The notes beneath the pieces were generated by a model. It was not told where the DNA came from, searched no databases, and saw only the letters and a program-made list of their open reading frames with translations. Both the position numbers and the translations under genes were made by a program. A stretch of DNA of 20,321 nt from an uncultured Eubacteriales bacterium. GTDB taxonomy: Bacteria > Bacillota_A > Clostridia > Oscillospirales > Oscillospiraceae. Shown piece after piece: positions 6,366 to 13,836 of the stretch. Each line of letters opens with the position of its first letter. Within the stretch, counting starts at the first letter, position 1. The DNA lies in the NCBI GenBank assembly GCA_949739085.1, contig CATIYU010000081.1, forward strand, positions 1 through 20,321, given 5' to 3'.

Positions 6366-8129
6366 TTAATCATATACAGTCACAGCACATTTCACCTGCA
6401 TCAGCAGTGCCTTTTTTCTCTCGCTATCTTCTATTTGGCTATCGCTGGCAGTTTCGTACAATTCCACAGCGCCATCAGCATATACTACCAATTTCCAGCC
6501 ATCCTGGAACAGGAATGCTTCAAATGCGCCCAGTCCTCGTTCATATCCCAATTTTCTATATAAGTATTTAAAATCTTCGTTATAAATTGCGGAGCGGAGC
6601 ACTTTTATATAATCATATGTTTGGATATTGGGATGTTCCCGCCGCAGCAGGCTGACAACAATCCCGTTTAGATCCATTAGGGAACAAATCCGGCTGCTCT
6701 GCCCCACGCCCATCTCTTTAGAGCGGACAGCAAGGGGGATTTGAATCAGTTCCTCCCCAAATGTGAGCTGCGGATATGAAACGTCCTCCAACCGATCCTG
6801 CGGGCGCAGGACACAGTTTCCGTGATCGGCAAACAGGACCAGCGGACATCGCAGGCGCTCTAAAAACGGGGGCAGCAGGTCGTCCAAATACTGTATGGCA
6901 TCCCGTTTCTGAGCTTCATAATCTGTTCGCAGTTTTCCGCCGCTGCGCTCCAGGAAATCGAAAAAAATGCTGGTCCCGTCTGCTACCAGATTGTTCTCTG
7001 TATAGGGATTTGGATAGGAAAAATGGCTCTCGTATAAAATATGGACATAGAACAGACCGTTTTCCTCATCTGCCGCGTCCAAAAGAAAGTACCACAGCTT
7101 CTCCGCCGCTGTTCTGGACTGCGCCTGCACCTGGATATGCCCGCTTTCTACGTAAGGGCATCCGTCCGTGTAAAAATGAATATGCCGTCCCTGCCGGATT
7201 GCTTCGTTTACAAACCGGCAGTTCTCCTCCTGTACGGTGCTCTTTTCATAATACTTTGTCCGCAAGTCAAAGTTTTCGCTGTAAACAGGAAGCAGGCTTT
7301 CAAACGTGGAGGTGGAGACAGAATACGCGTTGTTGAAAAAGAAGGTATTTTGATCAATATAGCGCTTAAGCTTCCGCATCTCTCCGGCAAATAGATCCCG
7401 CCGCCGGAGGCCGTCTATGCAAAGCATCAGCACATTTTTCTCAGAAACCGCCGAGGCGGTTTGCAGCTCCAAACAATATATCCGCTCCAGAGATTCCAAC
7501 AGCTTCTGGATGCATCCGCCTCTATCTATTTCCATGAGCTTTTTCGCACAGGTTATGGCGGACAGAAAATCTTTGATCGCAATCAGCTCTCTTAAAAGCT
7601 CCCAATACAGCCGTATTTTCGCCTCCGCCGCCATACAATCACGCAATTTCCTTCGAAGCCCGTTAATATGGCTGTAGCGTGTGTAAGGGTGGTTTTTTGC
7701 GTAATATTCGCAGTCCAAAGCGATGCCGTGATTACGCAATGTCTCGTAAATATCCAAATAGCGGATATGCGGAAATTTTGATCTGATGGTTTCTGCAATC
7801 TCTCCCCTATACCGGAAGCTGGAAATGATAATTCCGTCAATCTGCTTGTCTTCTATCTCATCGCTGTGGATCATTGTGAAGCCGCCAGCATCCGTTTTGG
7901 CGCGGAATTCGTCGATGATGAACCGAACCGGCTTCATCTCAAAGATATAATCCGCCATCAGCATACGGGTATGGCCCCCATACGCCCAAATCGCCGGACA
8001 GCGGCAGCTCTTCACAAAGTCAGACAACGCCTGCTTGATGATATGGTTGATTCTCTGCTCCGCCTGCTCTGGCTCAACCCCGGCGAGACTCCGCAGTTCC
8101 GCATAAGCACCTTCCATTTCTTTTCGCAT
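6366..8129 (-). CDS. Alkaline-phosphatase-superfamily (sulfatase/LtaS-like) transferase or hydrolase with N-terminal Rossmann-like domain
   Basis: 587 residues. Residues about 41-130 are a Rossmann-like domain ('IWAYGGHTRML' start, later 'IDGIIISSF'). A helical linker follows, then from about 230 an alkaline phosphatase/sulfatase fold. Metal and nucleophile positions are visible: D239 in 'VLMLCIDGLRR', a Thr/Ser cluster 'VSTSTFESLL' (271-280, probable nucleophile T275 or T273), H369 in 'YESHFSYP' and D435/H436 in 'FADHGN'. Related proteins include phosphoglycerol and phosphoethanolamine transferases, but those usually have membrane segments and act outside the cell; none is seen here and there is no signal peptide. 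It may therefore act in the cytosol on a nucleotide- or lipid-linked substrate, perhaps moving a phosphoryl or phosphonyl group. The start has AAGGGG 5 nt upstream. Fold call is firm, reaction unknown. Confidence 0.8.
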   Translation of the reverse strand: MRKEMEGAYAELRSLAGVEPEQAEQRINHIIKQALSDFVKSCRCPAIWAYGGHTRMLMADYIFEMKPVRFIIDEFRAKTDAGGFTMIHSDEIEDKQIDGIIISSFRYRGEIAETIRSKFPHIRYLDIYETLRNHGIALDCEYYAKNHPYTRYSHINGLRRKLRDCMAAEAKIRLYWELLRELIAIKDFLSAITCAKKLMEIDRGGCIQKLLESLERIYCLELQTASAVSEKNVLMLCIDGLRRRDLFAGEMRKLKRYIDQNTFFFNNAYSVSTSTFESLLPVYSENFDLRTKYYEKSTVQEENCRFVNEAIRQGRHIHFYTDGCPYVESGHIQVQAQSRTAAEKLWYFLLDAADEENGLFYVHILYESHFSYPNPYTENNLVADGTSIFFDFLERSGGKLRTDYEAQKRDAIQYLDDLLPPFLERLRCPLVLFADHGNCVLRPQDRLEDVSYPQLTFGEELIQIPLAVRSKEMGVGQSSRICSLMDLNGIVVSLLRREHPNIQTYDYIKVLRSAIYNEDFKYLYRKLGYERGLGAFEAFLFQDGWKLVVYADGAVELYETASDSQIEDSERKKALLMQVKCAVTVYD

Positions 8130-8138
8130 AGTATCCCC

Positions 8139-9296
8139 TTATATAGCAAGGTCAGGCTTCTTCCAAAGAATTTTTTCCGCCGGAATTCCCTGCTTCAGCA
8201 GCGCCCGTTTAATCTCTCCGGCGGATCCCTCATAGAACACAGCAATCACAACTGCGTCGTAGGGATACCTGGCGATCTCCGCTGGACTGATAACATTCAT
8301 ATATGCAAGATGATAGTTTTCATAGCGGGTATCTGTAACCGCTATGAGCTCACAGCGCATATCTCTCCGCAGTTGGGTGTAATAGTCCTGCCCGACTTCC
8401 CCCGCACCATACAAAATAATCTTCTTTCCAATCAGTTCTTGAATATCCGGATATTTGTAAAGCTGACAGGCGGTGTTTCCCAGGTGCTTTATACACGCTG
8501 TTATGGAGTACAGATAAAATGTCTCCAGGTCATTGGATAATTCGCCTAAAAGCCCATGGCGGTGAAACAAATCGCAGAGCGCATCATACAGAACCTTTTC
8601 ACGCAGGATGTTTTTTACGCTTTTTCGGTTGCAGACGGAATCAGCCCGTATAACATAATGATAGTATGCTTTGTCCCAAATATAAAAGCACTTGCACTTT
8701 AGAATACAACTACAAAGACATAACAGATCTTCACCGTAAGAAATTGTGTTTGGTACCTCAGAGTAAGCTTCTTTAATTAACTCGCAGGAATAAAGCTTTG
8801 ACCAATTGCTTGGAGCAATTCTAAAATTACTGATTGGGTCTAGCACATAATCCCGTAAACATCCAAGTCTATTCTCAGAAGCTTCAAATGCCGCATTTCT
8901 TCCAGTTCCATAAATCCCGGCTTTCTCATCAACATAATATCCCGAATGAACAAAATCAGCTTGTTCCCTAAGCATAACTTCCAGAAGTTCTTTATACATT
9001 TCTGGCTCCAGATAATCATCACCATCTACAAATCCTATATACTTTCCCTTCGCGCACTCCAGTCCCGTTTTTCGCGCAGGTACAACTCCTTTGTTTTCCT
9101 GGTGAATAACATGAATTCGCCGGTCATGCGCTGCGTATCGTTCACAGATTGCACCAGAACTGTCCGTGGAACCGTCATCTACCAAAATAATCTCCAGGTT
9201 TCGATAGGTCTGCCGGCAAATGCTCTCAATGCAGCGTTCTAAATAATCCTCTACGTTATAGATTGGGACAATCACGCTGATTTTCTGCTCTGTCAC
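8139..9296 (-). CDS. Family 2 glycosyltransferase with C-terminal Rossmann-like domain
   Basis: 385 residues. GT-A motifs are 'ISVIVPIYN' (6-14), 'LVDDGSTDSS' (38-47) and 'FVDGDDYLEP' (89-98). Residues about 291-385 form a second domain starting 'KKIILYGAGEVG' and containing 'DAVVIAVF', similar in layout to the tail of the other GT2 enzyme. It probably adds one sugar of the repeat unit; specificity is not readable. Start is GTG (9294-9296) with GAGGTG about 6 nt upstream. The gene ends 9 nt before the alkaline-phosphatase-superfamily gene, so the two are very likely cotranslated from one message. The part near 8700-8760 is strikingly AT-rich (about one-third GC). A small hairpin lies just upstream of its ribosome site. 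Confidence 0.9.
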   Translation of the reverse strand: MTEQKISVIVPIYNVEDYLERCIESICRQTYRNLEIILVDDGSTDSSGAICERYAAHDRRIHVIHQENKGVVPARKTGLECAKGKYIGFVDGDDYLEPEMYKELLEVMLREQADFVHSGYYVDEKAGIYGTGRNAAFEASENRLGCLRDYVLDPISNFRIAPSNWSKLYSCELIKEAYSEVPNTISYGEDLLCLCSCILKCKCFYIWDKAYYHYVIRADSVCNRKSVKNILREKVLYDALCDLFHRHGLLGELSNDLETFYLYSITACIKHLGNTACQLYKYPDIQELIGKKIILYGAGEVGQDYYTQLRRDMRCELIAVTDTRYENYHLAYMNVISPAEIARYPYDAVVIAVFYEGSAGEIKRALLKQGIPAEKILWKKPDLAI

Positions 9297-9314
9297 TCAC
9301 TACACCTCTTTTTC

Positions 9315-9337
9315 GAATCATGGTTTGTTCATGATTC
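9315..9337. repeat. 8-bp hairpin in the spacer before a GT2 gene
   Basis: GAATCATG (9315-9322) and CATGATTC (9330-9337) are perfect inverted repeats around a 7-nt loop, in the 74-nt gap between the radical SAM remnant and the GT2 gene. On the minus-strand transcript it lies about 10 nt upstream of the GT2 ribosome site. There is no U-run, so it is not a classic terminator; an mRNA-stability or processing element is possible. Confidence 0.5.
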
Positions 9338-9370
9338 CTCGAAAATACGCTGCACCAGCCGAGACTGACC

Positions 9371-9976
9371 TTACTCCACATGATGGAGCCCATATACCGG
9401 GAGAATATTTTTGAAGCCGCATGTCTGTAAGATTGGATACACTTCTCTTTTGGCATCAGAGCTATAGAGCGCCATCAAGCAGACGCTGTTTGCGTCAATC
9501 CTACCTAAATCGTTTATGCTTATTATCTGTATACCTTCTAAATGCGTCCGTTCTCTCCGGTTTCTCGTTACCAATACTGCATCAATTTTTATATCCTTTT
9601 TTTGTAAACGAGCTATTGTCTCCAGACCGAGCTCCCCCGCGCCAAAGACATAAACAGCGGAAGCCTGTCTCAAATACTCAAAATCTTCCTCCAAAAATTC
9701 AAAGCCAAGCCATTCATAGCGATTCTTCTGAGAAGCACTCCAGTCCTCCGAAAACTCCCGCATCACTATGTCGCAATGCGCACAAAGGGGAATTGCCTTC
9801 GCCAGTTTCCGCATAAGCTCCTCTCCATCCCTAACTTTATAGATATCCACACCGTTGCGCGCGGAGATAGGGAGGTTCACATGGAAATACTTTTTTAGAT
9901 CGCCAATGCTCGCAGCTTGACTACATTTTCCCATGAGCCAAAGTAATGCACCGATTTGCTGGTTCGCAGTGGGCAA
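9371..9976 (-). CDS. C-terminal part of the frameshifted radical SAM protein
   Basis: Open for 201 residues, but the first about 15 are out-of-frame reading of the upstream part, so the ATG at 9976 is probably not a real start and no ribosome site supports it. Genuine sequence begins near 'GKCSQAAS'. It holds a helical segment with 'GVDIYKVRDGEEL' and a Cys-rich 'IPLCAHCD' (a possible auxiliary cluster ligand pair), then from about residue 110 a Rossmann-like domain starting 'ASAVYVFGAGELG'. That tail closely resembles the one on the GT2 at 5105-6340 ('ASAVILYGAG', and near the end 'GFKNI' versus 'GFQNI'). If the frameshift is real this part is probably untranslated. Confidence 0.6.
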   Translation of the reverse strand: MPTANQQIGALLWLMGKCSQAASIGDLKKYFHVNLPISARNGVDIYKVRDGEELMRKLAKAIPLCAHCDIVMREFSEDWSASQKNRYEWLGFEFLEEDFEYLRQASAVYVFGAGELGLETIARLQKKDIKIDAVLVTRNRRERTHLEGIQIISINDLGRIDANSVCLMALYSSDAKREVYPILQTCGFKNILPVYGLHHVE

Positions 9977-10544
9977 AATTATGCTCCGGGCTGTTTAGCG
10001 GCTCTAAACTGGTTAAAAATTTGAACATCTTTTTTTGATGTGCTTTGTCCCTGTTTGAATCGTGCGCCAAATACAAAACGCCCTCACTTTCCGCAAGACT
10101 TTGACAAGCATCGTAGTCAAATGAAAGCGGATATTCCGTGGGAGTCAGTTTAATTTGGCATGTCTTGCAGGTCTCCCAAAAGCTTTTACTCATAGAGGGA
10201 AGCAGGATCCCGTTTGTAATAATTAGAATATCTCCCATTGGGAAATATTCCCGCGTCATTTGTAAAATTGCATTTATTTCAGGGTGCAGCAGCGGCTCTC
10301 CGCCTTGTAAAATAATCCTTTTTGCTTCTCCCTGAAACAGCTCCGATAATCTTGAGAGATCCGCGCGGTACTCATCTAAATCTAAGAATTCTTTCTCAGC
10401 AAGCGGCGAAAAATTACCGCAATACTTACATTTCATATTACAGTGCCGTGTTAAGTCCACCTGAAATTGCAGAGAAGTGCGCGGTTGAAATTTTAAAAAC
10501 ATATTCTCAAGCTCGCGGAGTTGGTTCCTTAATTCTTTTTCCAT
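9921..10544 (-). CDS. N-terminal part of the frameshifted radical SAM protein
   Basis: 207 residues carrying the radical SAM core. The 4Fe-4S ligands are C35, C39 and C42 in 'RHCNMKCKYCGNF' (CxxxCxxC), and 'IILQGGEPLLHPE' is the GGEP motif that contacts the SAM amino group. The start is an ATG with GAGG about 12 nt upstream, so initiation looks modest. Near the end 'AHCEPANRC' holds two further cysteines that could bind an auxiliary cluster. In glycan loci such proteins may epimerize or otherwise modify a sugar, but the substrate is unknown. It lies in an 84-nt-spaced position after the GT4 gene. Radical SAM assignment is firm; function is open and possibly lost. Confidence 0.75.
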   Translation of the reverse strand: MEKELRNQLRELENMFLKFQPRTSLQFQVDLTRHCNMKCKYCGNFSPLAEKEFLDLDEYRADLSRLSELFQGEAKRIILQGGEPLLHPEINAILQMTREYFPMGDILIITNGILLPSMSKSFWETCKTCQIKLTPTEYPLSFDYDACQSLAESEGVLYLAHDSNRDKAHQKKMFKFLTSLEPLNSPEHNFAHCEPANRCITLAHGKM

Positions 10545-10627
10545 AAGAATCTATACCTCAAATTTCTAAGACCCTATCTTAAATAAATTATTTTCAAAGT
10601 TGCAGAATTTTCCTCTACAGCTGTCAT

Positions 10628-11737
10628 CTACGCATTATAAAGCTCTTCCAACACTTTTGCTTGGCGTTTAATATCATAGCCCGCTGCCCGAACAGCCTCG
10701 ACACCCTCTTGACGATTAGAACACGGTTGTGACGCTTCCTCCAATGTAGTGAGCCATGTGGGAATATTAAGCGGAATATAGCGGACATCTTTCGTAAACG
10801 CCATCTCCTTGGAAACCTGGTCGGACGCAACACACGGCAGTCCAGCTGCCACTGCTTCTATCAGAGAAATTGGACTTCCTTCAAATCTAGAGGGCAGCAG
10901 GAATACATCCATTGCCTGCAAGTAACTTTCCACATCTGTTTTCCAGCCAAGGAGCAGAACATCCCTTTCCAGGCCCTTGCTGCATATTTCTTCTGTTAAT
11001 TTGTTCCGCAGAGCTCCGTCTCCAATGATCAACAGCTTAGCCTGGGGAGTCTTCCTGTGAAACTGTTCGAACAGGTCGATTAGAAATATCTGGTTCTTTG
11101 AATACGATAGACGCCCAACTGTGCCCAGAATCAGGTTATCTTCCACCCCCAGTTTTTGTCTGATATGCCTCCGCTTCTGCGGATCAAATTGGAACTTGTC
11201 AATTTCAATGGCATTTTTCATAATTCGGATCCTGTCCCTGGGAATTTGTGGACCGAACAACCAATCCGCCGCAATCTGGGAGCATGCCCAAAAATCCGTA
11301 GCCAGATCCGGCCGAAAGGCCTTCTTGATCTCTTCATGGCGGCGGTGGAGATCTGTGCGCTTTATTTCATCCGGCTCATCAATAAAAGAAGAGTGCGCAT
11401 GAACAATCACCTTCTGGATACCTGCCTCTTTTGCAAGATCCTCCAATAAGAACCCCGTCCAAAAGCAGTTATTCAGATGAAGTATATCGTAACCTCTGGA
11501 AAATATCTCCTGCATCCGCAGAACAAACAGATTTCTGTCCTGTTCTGCTGTCTTCTGCAAATGGAACACTTTATAATCGAGGTCACAGTATGCTTTCGCA
11601 TTTTCCAGCACGCAATTTTGTGTCAAAAAGTCAAAGTGAAATTTTTCCCGATCCATATATCTATAGTGGTTGAATACATACGATTCAATCCCGCCAAGCT
11701 TTGGGGACACCAGTTGAAGAACTTTCATCTGCTTCAC
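10628..11737 (-). CDS. Family 4 glycosyltransferase (GT-B fold)
   Basis: 369 residues. The N-terminal acceptor domain has the glycine-rich 'SPKLGGIESYVFNH' (11-24). The C-terminal donor domain starts with 'GTVGRLSYSKNQ' (205-216; R209 and K214 are the usual donor-phosphate contacts), then 'LLIIGDGALRNKL', and ends with the ExxxxxxxE motif in 'RFEGSPISLIEA' (E286, E294). This is a retaining GT4 enzyme of the type in exopolysaccharide and capsule operons (EpsF-like). The start is GTG at 11737 with AGGAG 8 nt upstream; an in-frame ATG three codons later has a poorer site. Unlike the two GT2 enzymes it has no extra Rossmann-like tail. Sugar specificity cannot be read. Confidence 0.92.
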   Translation of the reverse strand: MKQMKVLQLVSPKLGGIESYVFNHYRYMDREKFHFDFLTQNCVLENAKAYCDLDYKVFHLQKTAEQDRNLFVLRMQEIFSRGYDILHLNNCFWTGFLLEDLAKEAGIQKVIVHAHSSFIDEPDEIKRTDLHRRHEEIKKAFRPDLATDFWACSQIAADWLFGPQIPRDRIRIMKNAIEIDKFQFDPQKRRHIRQKLGVEDNLILGTVGRLSYSKNQIFLIDLFEQFHRKTPQAKLLIIGDGALRNKLTEEICSKGLERDVLLLGWKTDVESYLQAMDVFLLPSRFEGSPISLIEAVAAGLPCVASDQVSKEMAFTKDVRYIPLNIPTWLTTLEEASQPCSNRQEGVEAVRAAGYDIKRQAKVLEELYNA

Positions 11738-11768
11738 TACATTTGCTCCTTCCGGCGAACATCTATAT

Positions 11769-13832
11769 CTATAATAATTCCGAGATTTCCGTCACACGGT
11801 TAAAAAACATATCGTCATCCTTTATGGACAAAAACTCTTTATCCCGAACTTCTATCATAGAAATCAGCGAAAAAATACATGCTTCTAAGGGTCGTTCGCC
11901 TCTGTTTTCCCAGGCTGGATCCAACTTCCGATATGTTTGAAAATAATCTGAAATACCATCTTGAACACTCTTGGCACTCTGAAGTTCTCTCTCTGTTCGC
12001 TCCTCTCTCGCAAAAACCGCCGCGCCGGCTTCATCAAATCCAACCACGGATGGCTGCGGGGACATCAGCACCGGCTCCAGCGCAAGGTAGCTTTGCGCAA
12101 TCGAATCCTCCTCCGGCGCGTAGAAGGCTTGGACATCCAAGCCCAGTTTTTCCATATACTTCTCATCCTGCTGCCAGAAATAGAATCCCCGCAGGTGCCG
12201 ATCCGTCAGCCGCTGAATATACGCCTGGACCGTGCCTCTGGCCACAAAATCGAAGAAGGCGATATCCCCTTCCTCCAGTTGTAAGGTACTCAGGTATTTT
12301 TGATAATTTTTTCGATTCACCGCCGCTGCTTGAAAAATCTCTTCCCTGTAGTCAAGCAGGCTGTGCCGCCCATCATCGCCCTCCACGCAGATACCAAACC
12401 GCTCCCGCAGATGCTCTTGGAGGCTGCCGCTGAAACGCATTTCCTCCACATAACGGATATCCTCCTCGTTTTCCATACCGGCGCGGACAGCGGCAAACCG
12501 GGAGGTCAGAAAATAGATGGCGTTTGCAGTAGGATCGATTTGCTCATAGAGCCTCTTGATGAGATATCCGTCTCTGGCGCCAAACCAGATATTTTTCAAG
12601 CCATGTTCACGAATCTGCCGGCGAAGCCAAATCACAAAGCCGGCAATCACCGGTCCAAAAAACAGATACCCGATATCATAGGCGGTATCCACATGGAGCT
12701 TGCTCTCCGGCTCCTCAAACTGGAAGGGGCTGTTAAACAGCTTGGACACCAGCATTCCCGCCTGAATCCGTCCGGATAAGCCGCCGATCTGCTCCCAGAG
12801 ACCAAGGTACCCCACTTTTTCGAAGAGATCCAATCCACTGTAGAGATGGCAGGCCGTGAAGCCGTTTCGCTCAGCGCTCTCAATATCGGCATCCCTGGAA
12901 TCGCCAATATGCAGGCAGGTCTTGCCGGGAATCTTCTCACGCAGCTTCTCAAAGAGCTGCTGCGTTTTTCCAGTCCGATACTCACAGGAGGCTAAAATGT
13001 CCGTATAGCCGGTAAAGCCGCAGTATTCCAGCAGCTCTGCCAGCTGCTCCTTTGGGCAAAAGGTATCGGAAACAAGATAGACTGGCTTTCCCTCCCGACA
13101 CACCGCACTCAAAAGCCCGCACAGCTCTTCCCGCGGAACAGCCAAATCACGCTCTGTCTCCCACTCTATCCGCGCCAGCTCCTCCGCCTGTACACCGGCA
13201 AGCGCATATTTCCGCAGCATATACTGATAGATCTCCAGTAACGTTGGAAATGTCGATTTGCACAGCTCCTTCTCCGCCTCCAGACGCCTTTGCGGGAAGC
13301 CTTCAAGGGCAATTCCTCTCTCCCTCAGCCGCAGATCCACAATCTCATACACATCCGCCGAGAACAGGGTCCGGCGCATAACAAGTGTATCGAACAGGTC
13401 CACACTAATCACGTCATGGGCGTCAATCAAGCCGCGCAGCTTGTGTTTTGTCATTCCAGCTGCGCTCACAAATGCGTATGCGGCCTTCGGGGGCGCGTTC
13501 AGATCTCTGCCATGGATATCTATCAATTTAATACCGCTCTTCCGGCACAGTTCTCCAATCCGTTTCGCAATAATCTTACAGGATTCCGGCCTCGCGGCGA
13601 CGATGATCAGCCGGATATCCTCCGCAATCGCTTCCTCAATGGAGAGAATGGGCTTTCCATAGAGCGATCCGCTTGTCCGGCAGCCGTCCAGCAGGCCGAT
13701 CACCTGATGACCATTCAGCTGTTTCAGGAGTTCCGCTGTCAGCGGGCTCAGACCATAAATTGCCGTCCTATCCTTTTGATACGCATGAAATATATTTTCC
13801 ACGGTCCCAAAATCCCTTTCCACCGCGCACAC
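11769..13832 (-). CDS. Three-part HAD-superfamily protein (COG5610-like) with N-terminal Rossmann-like domain
   Basis: 687 residues. Residues about 20-110 form a Rossmann-like domain ('TAIYGLSPLTAELL', 'GLLDG', 'IRLIIVAA'). From about 138 a HAD phosphatase core carries all four motifs: 'SVDLFDTL' (D145, D148), S255 in 'YLVSDTF', a lysine near 289 ('YRTGKTQQ') and 'HIGDSRDAD' (308-316). Residues about 370-687 are a poorly known region containing 'WFGARDGYLIKRLYEQ', common in COG5610-type proteins of glycan clusters. The complete motif set suggests real phosphatase or phosphotransferase activity on a sugar phosphate or nucleotide sugar, but the substrate is unknown. Start is ambiguous: GTG at 13832 has GAGG only 2 nt away, and GTG at 13823 has it 11 nt away. 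It begins 4 nt after the upstream stop, suggesting translational coupling. Confidence 0.82.
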   Translation of the reverse strand: MCAVERDFGTVENIFHAYQKDRTAIYGLSPLTAELLKQLNGHQVIGLLDGCRTSGSLYGKPILSIEEAIAEDIRLIIVAARPESCKIIAKRIGELCRKSGIKLIDIHGRDLNAPPKAAYAFVSAAGMTKHKLRGLIDAHDVISVDLFDTLVMRRTLFSADVYEIVDLRLRERGIALEGFPQRRLEAEKELCKSTFPTLLEIYQYMLRKYALAGVQAEELARIEWETERDLAVPREELCGLLSAVCREGKPVYLVSDTFCPKEQLAELLEYCGFTGYTDILASCEYRTGKTQQLFEKLREKIPGKTCLHIGDSRDADIESAERNGFTACHLYSGLDLFEKVGYLGLWEQIGGLSGRIQAGMLVSKLFNSPFQFEEPESKLHVDTAYDIGYLFFGPVIAGFVIWLRRQIREHGLKNIWFGARDGYLIKRLYEQIDPTANAIYFLTSRFAAVRAGMENEEDIRYVEEMRFSGSLQEHLRERFGICVEGDDGRHSLLDYREEIFQAAAVNRKNYQKYLSTLQLEEGDIAFFDFVARGTVQAYIQRLTDRHLRGFYFWQQDEKYMEKLGLDVQAFYAPEEDSIAQSYLALEPVLMSPQPSVVGFDEAGAAVFAREERTERELQSAKSVQDGISDYFQTYRKLDPAWENRGERPLEACIFSLISMIEVRDKEFLSIKDDDMFFNRVTEISELL

Positions 13833-13836
13833 GTCC

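Larger units (their letters stand above)
9371..10544 (-). pseudogene. Radical SAM protein with C-terminal Rossmann-like domain, interrupted by a frameshift
   Basis: Two minus-strand frames, 10544-9921 and 9976-9371, together read as one protein of roughly 390 residues. The first carries the radical SAM core and ends abruptly at 'NRCITLAHGKM'; the second resumes the family pattern at 'GKCSQAAS'. Related radical SAM proteins of glycan clusters have a continuous segment here, with AN.CI.L..GK followed by a cysteine, an AA pair and 'DIYK' some 25 residues later. The break lies around 9921-9932, at GGGAAAATGTAG on the minus strand. A gain or loss of bases in the A-run, or a small deletion between TGTA copies, could cause it. 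It may be a true mutation, phase variation or a sequencing error; the sequence alone cannot decide. Confidence 0.75.

Noticed and set aside
9921..9976. Independent gene starting at ATG 9976 overlapping the radical SAM gene
   Set aside because: The first about 15 codons are out-of-frame copies of radical SAM coding DNA, there is no ribosome site, and the rest continues the upstream family, so a frameshift explains it better.
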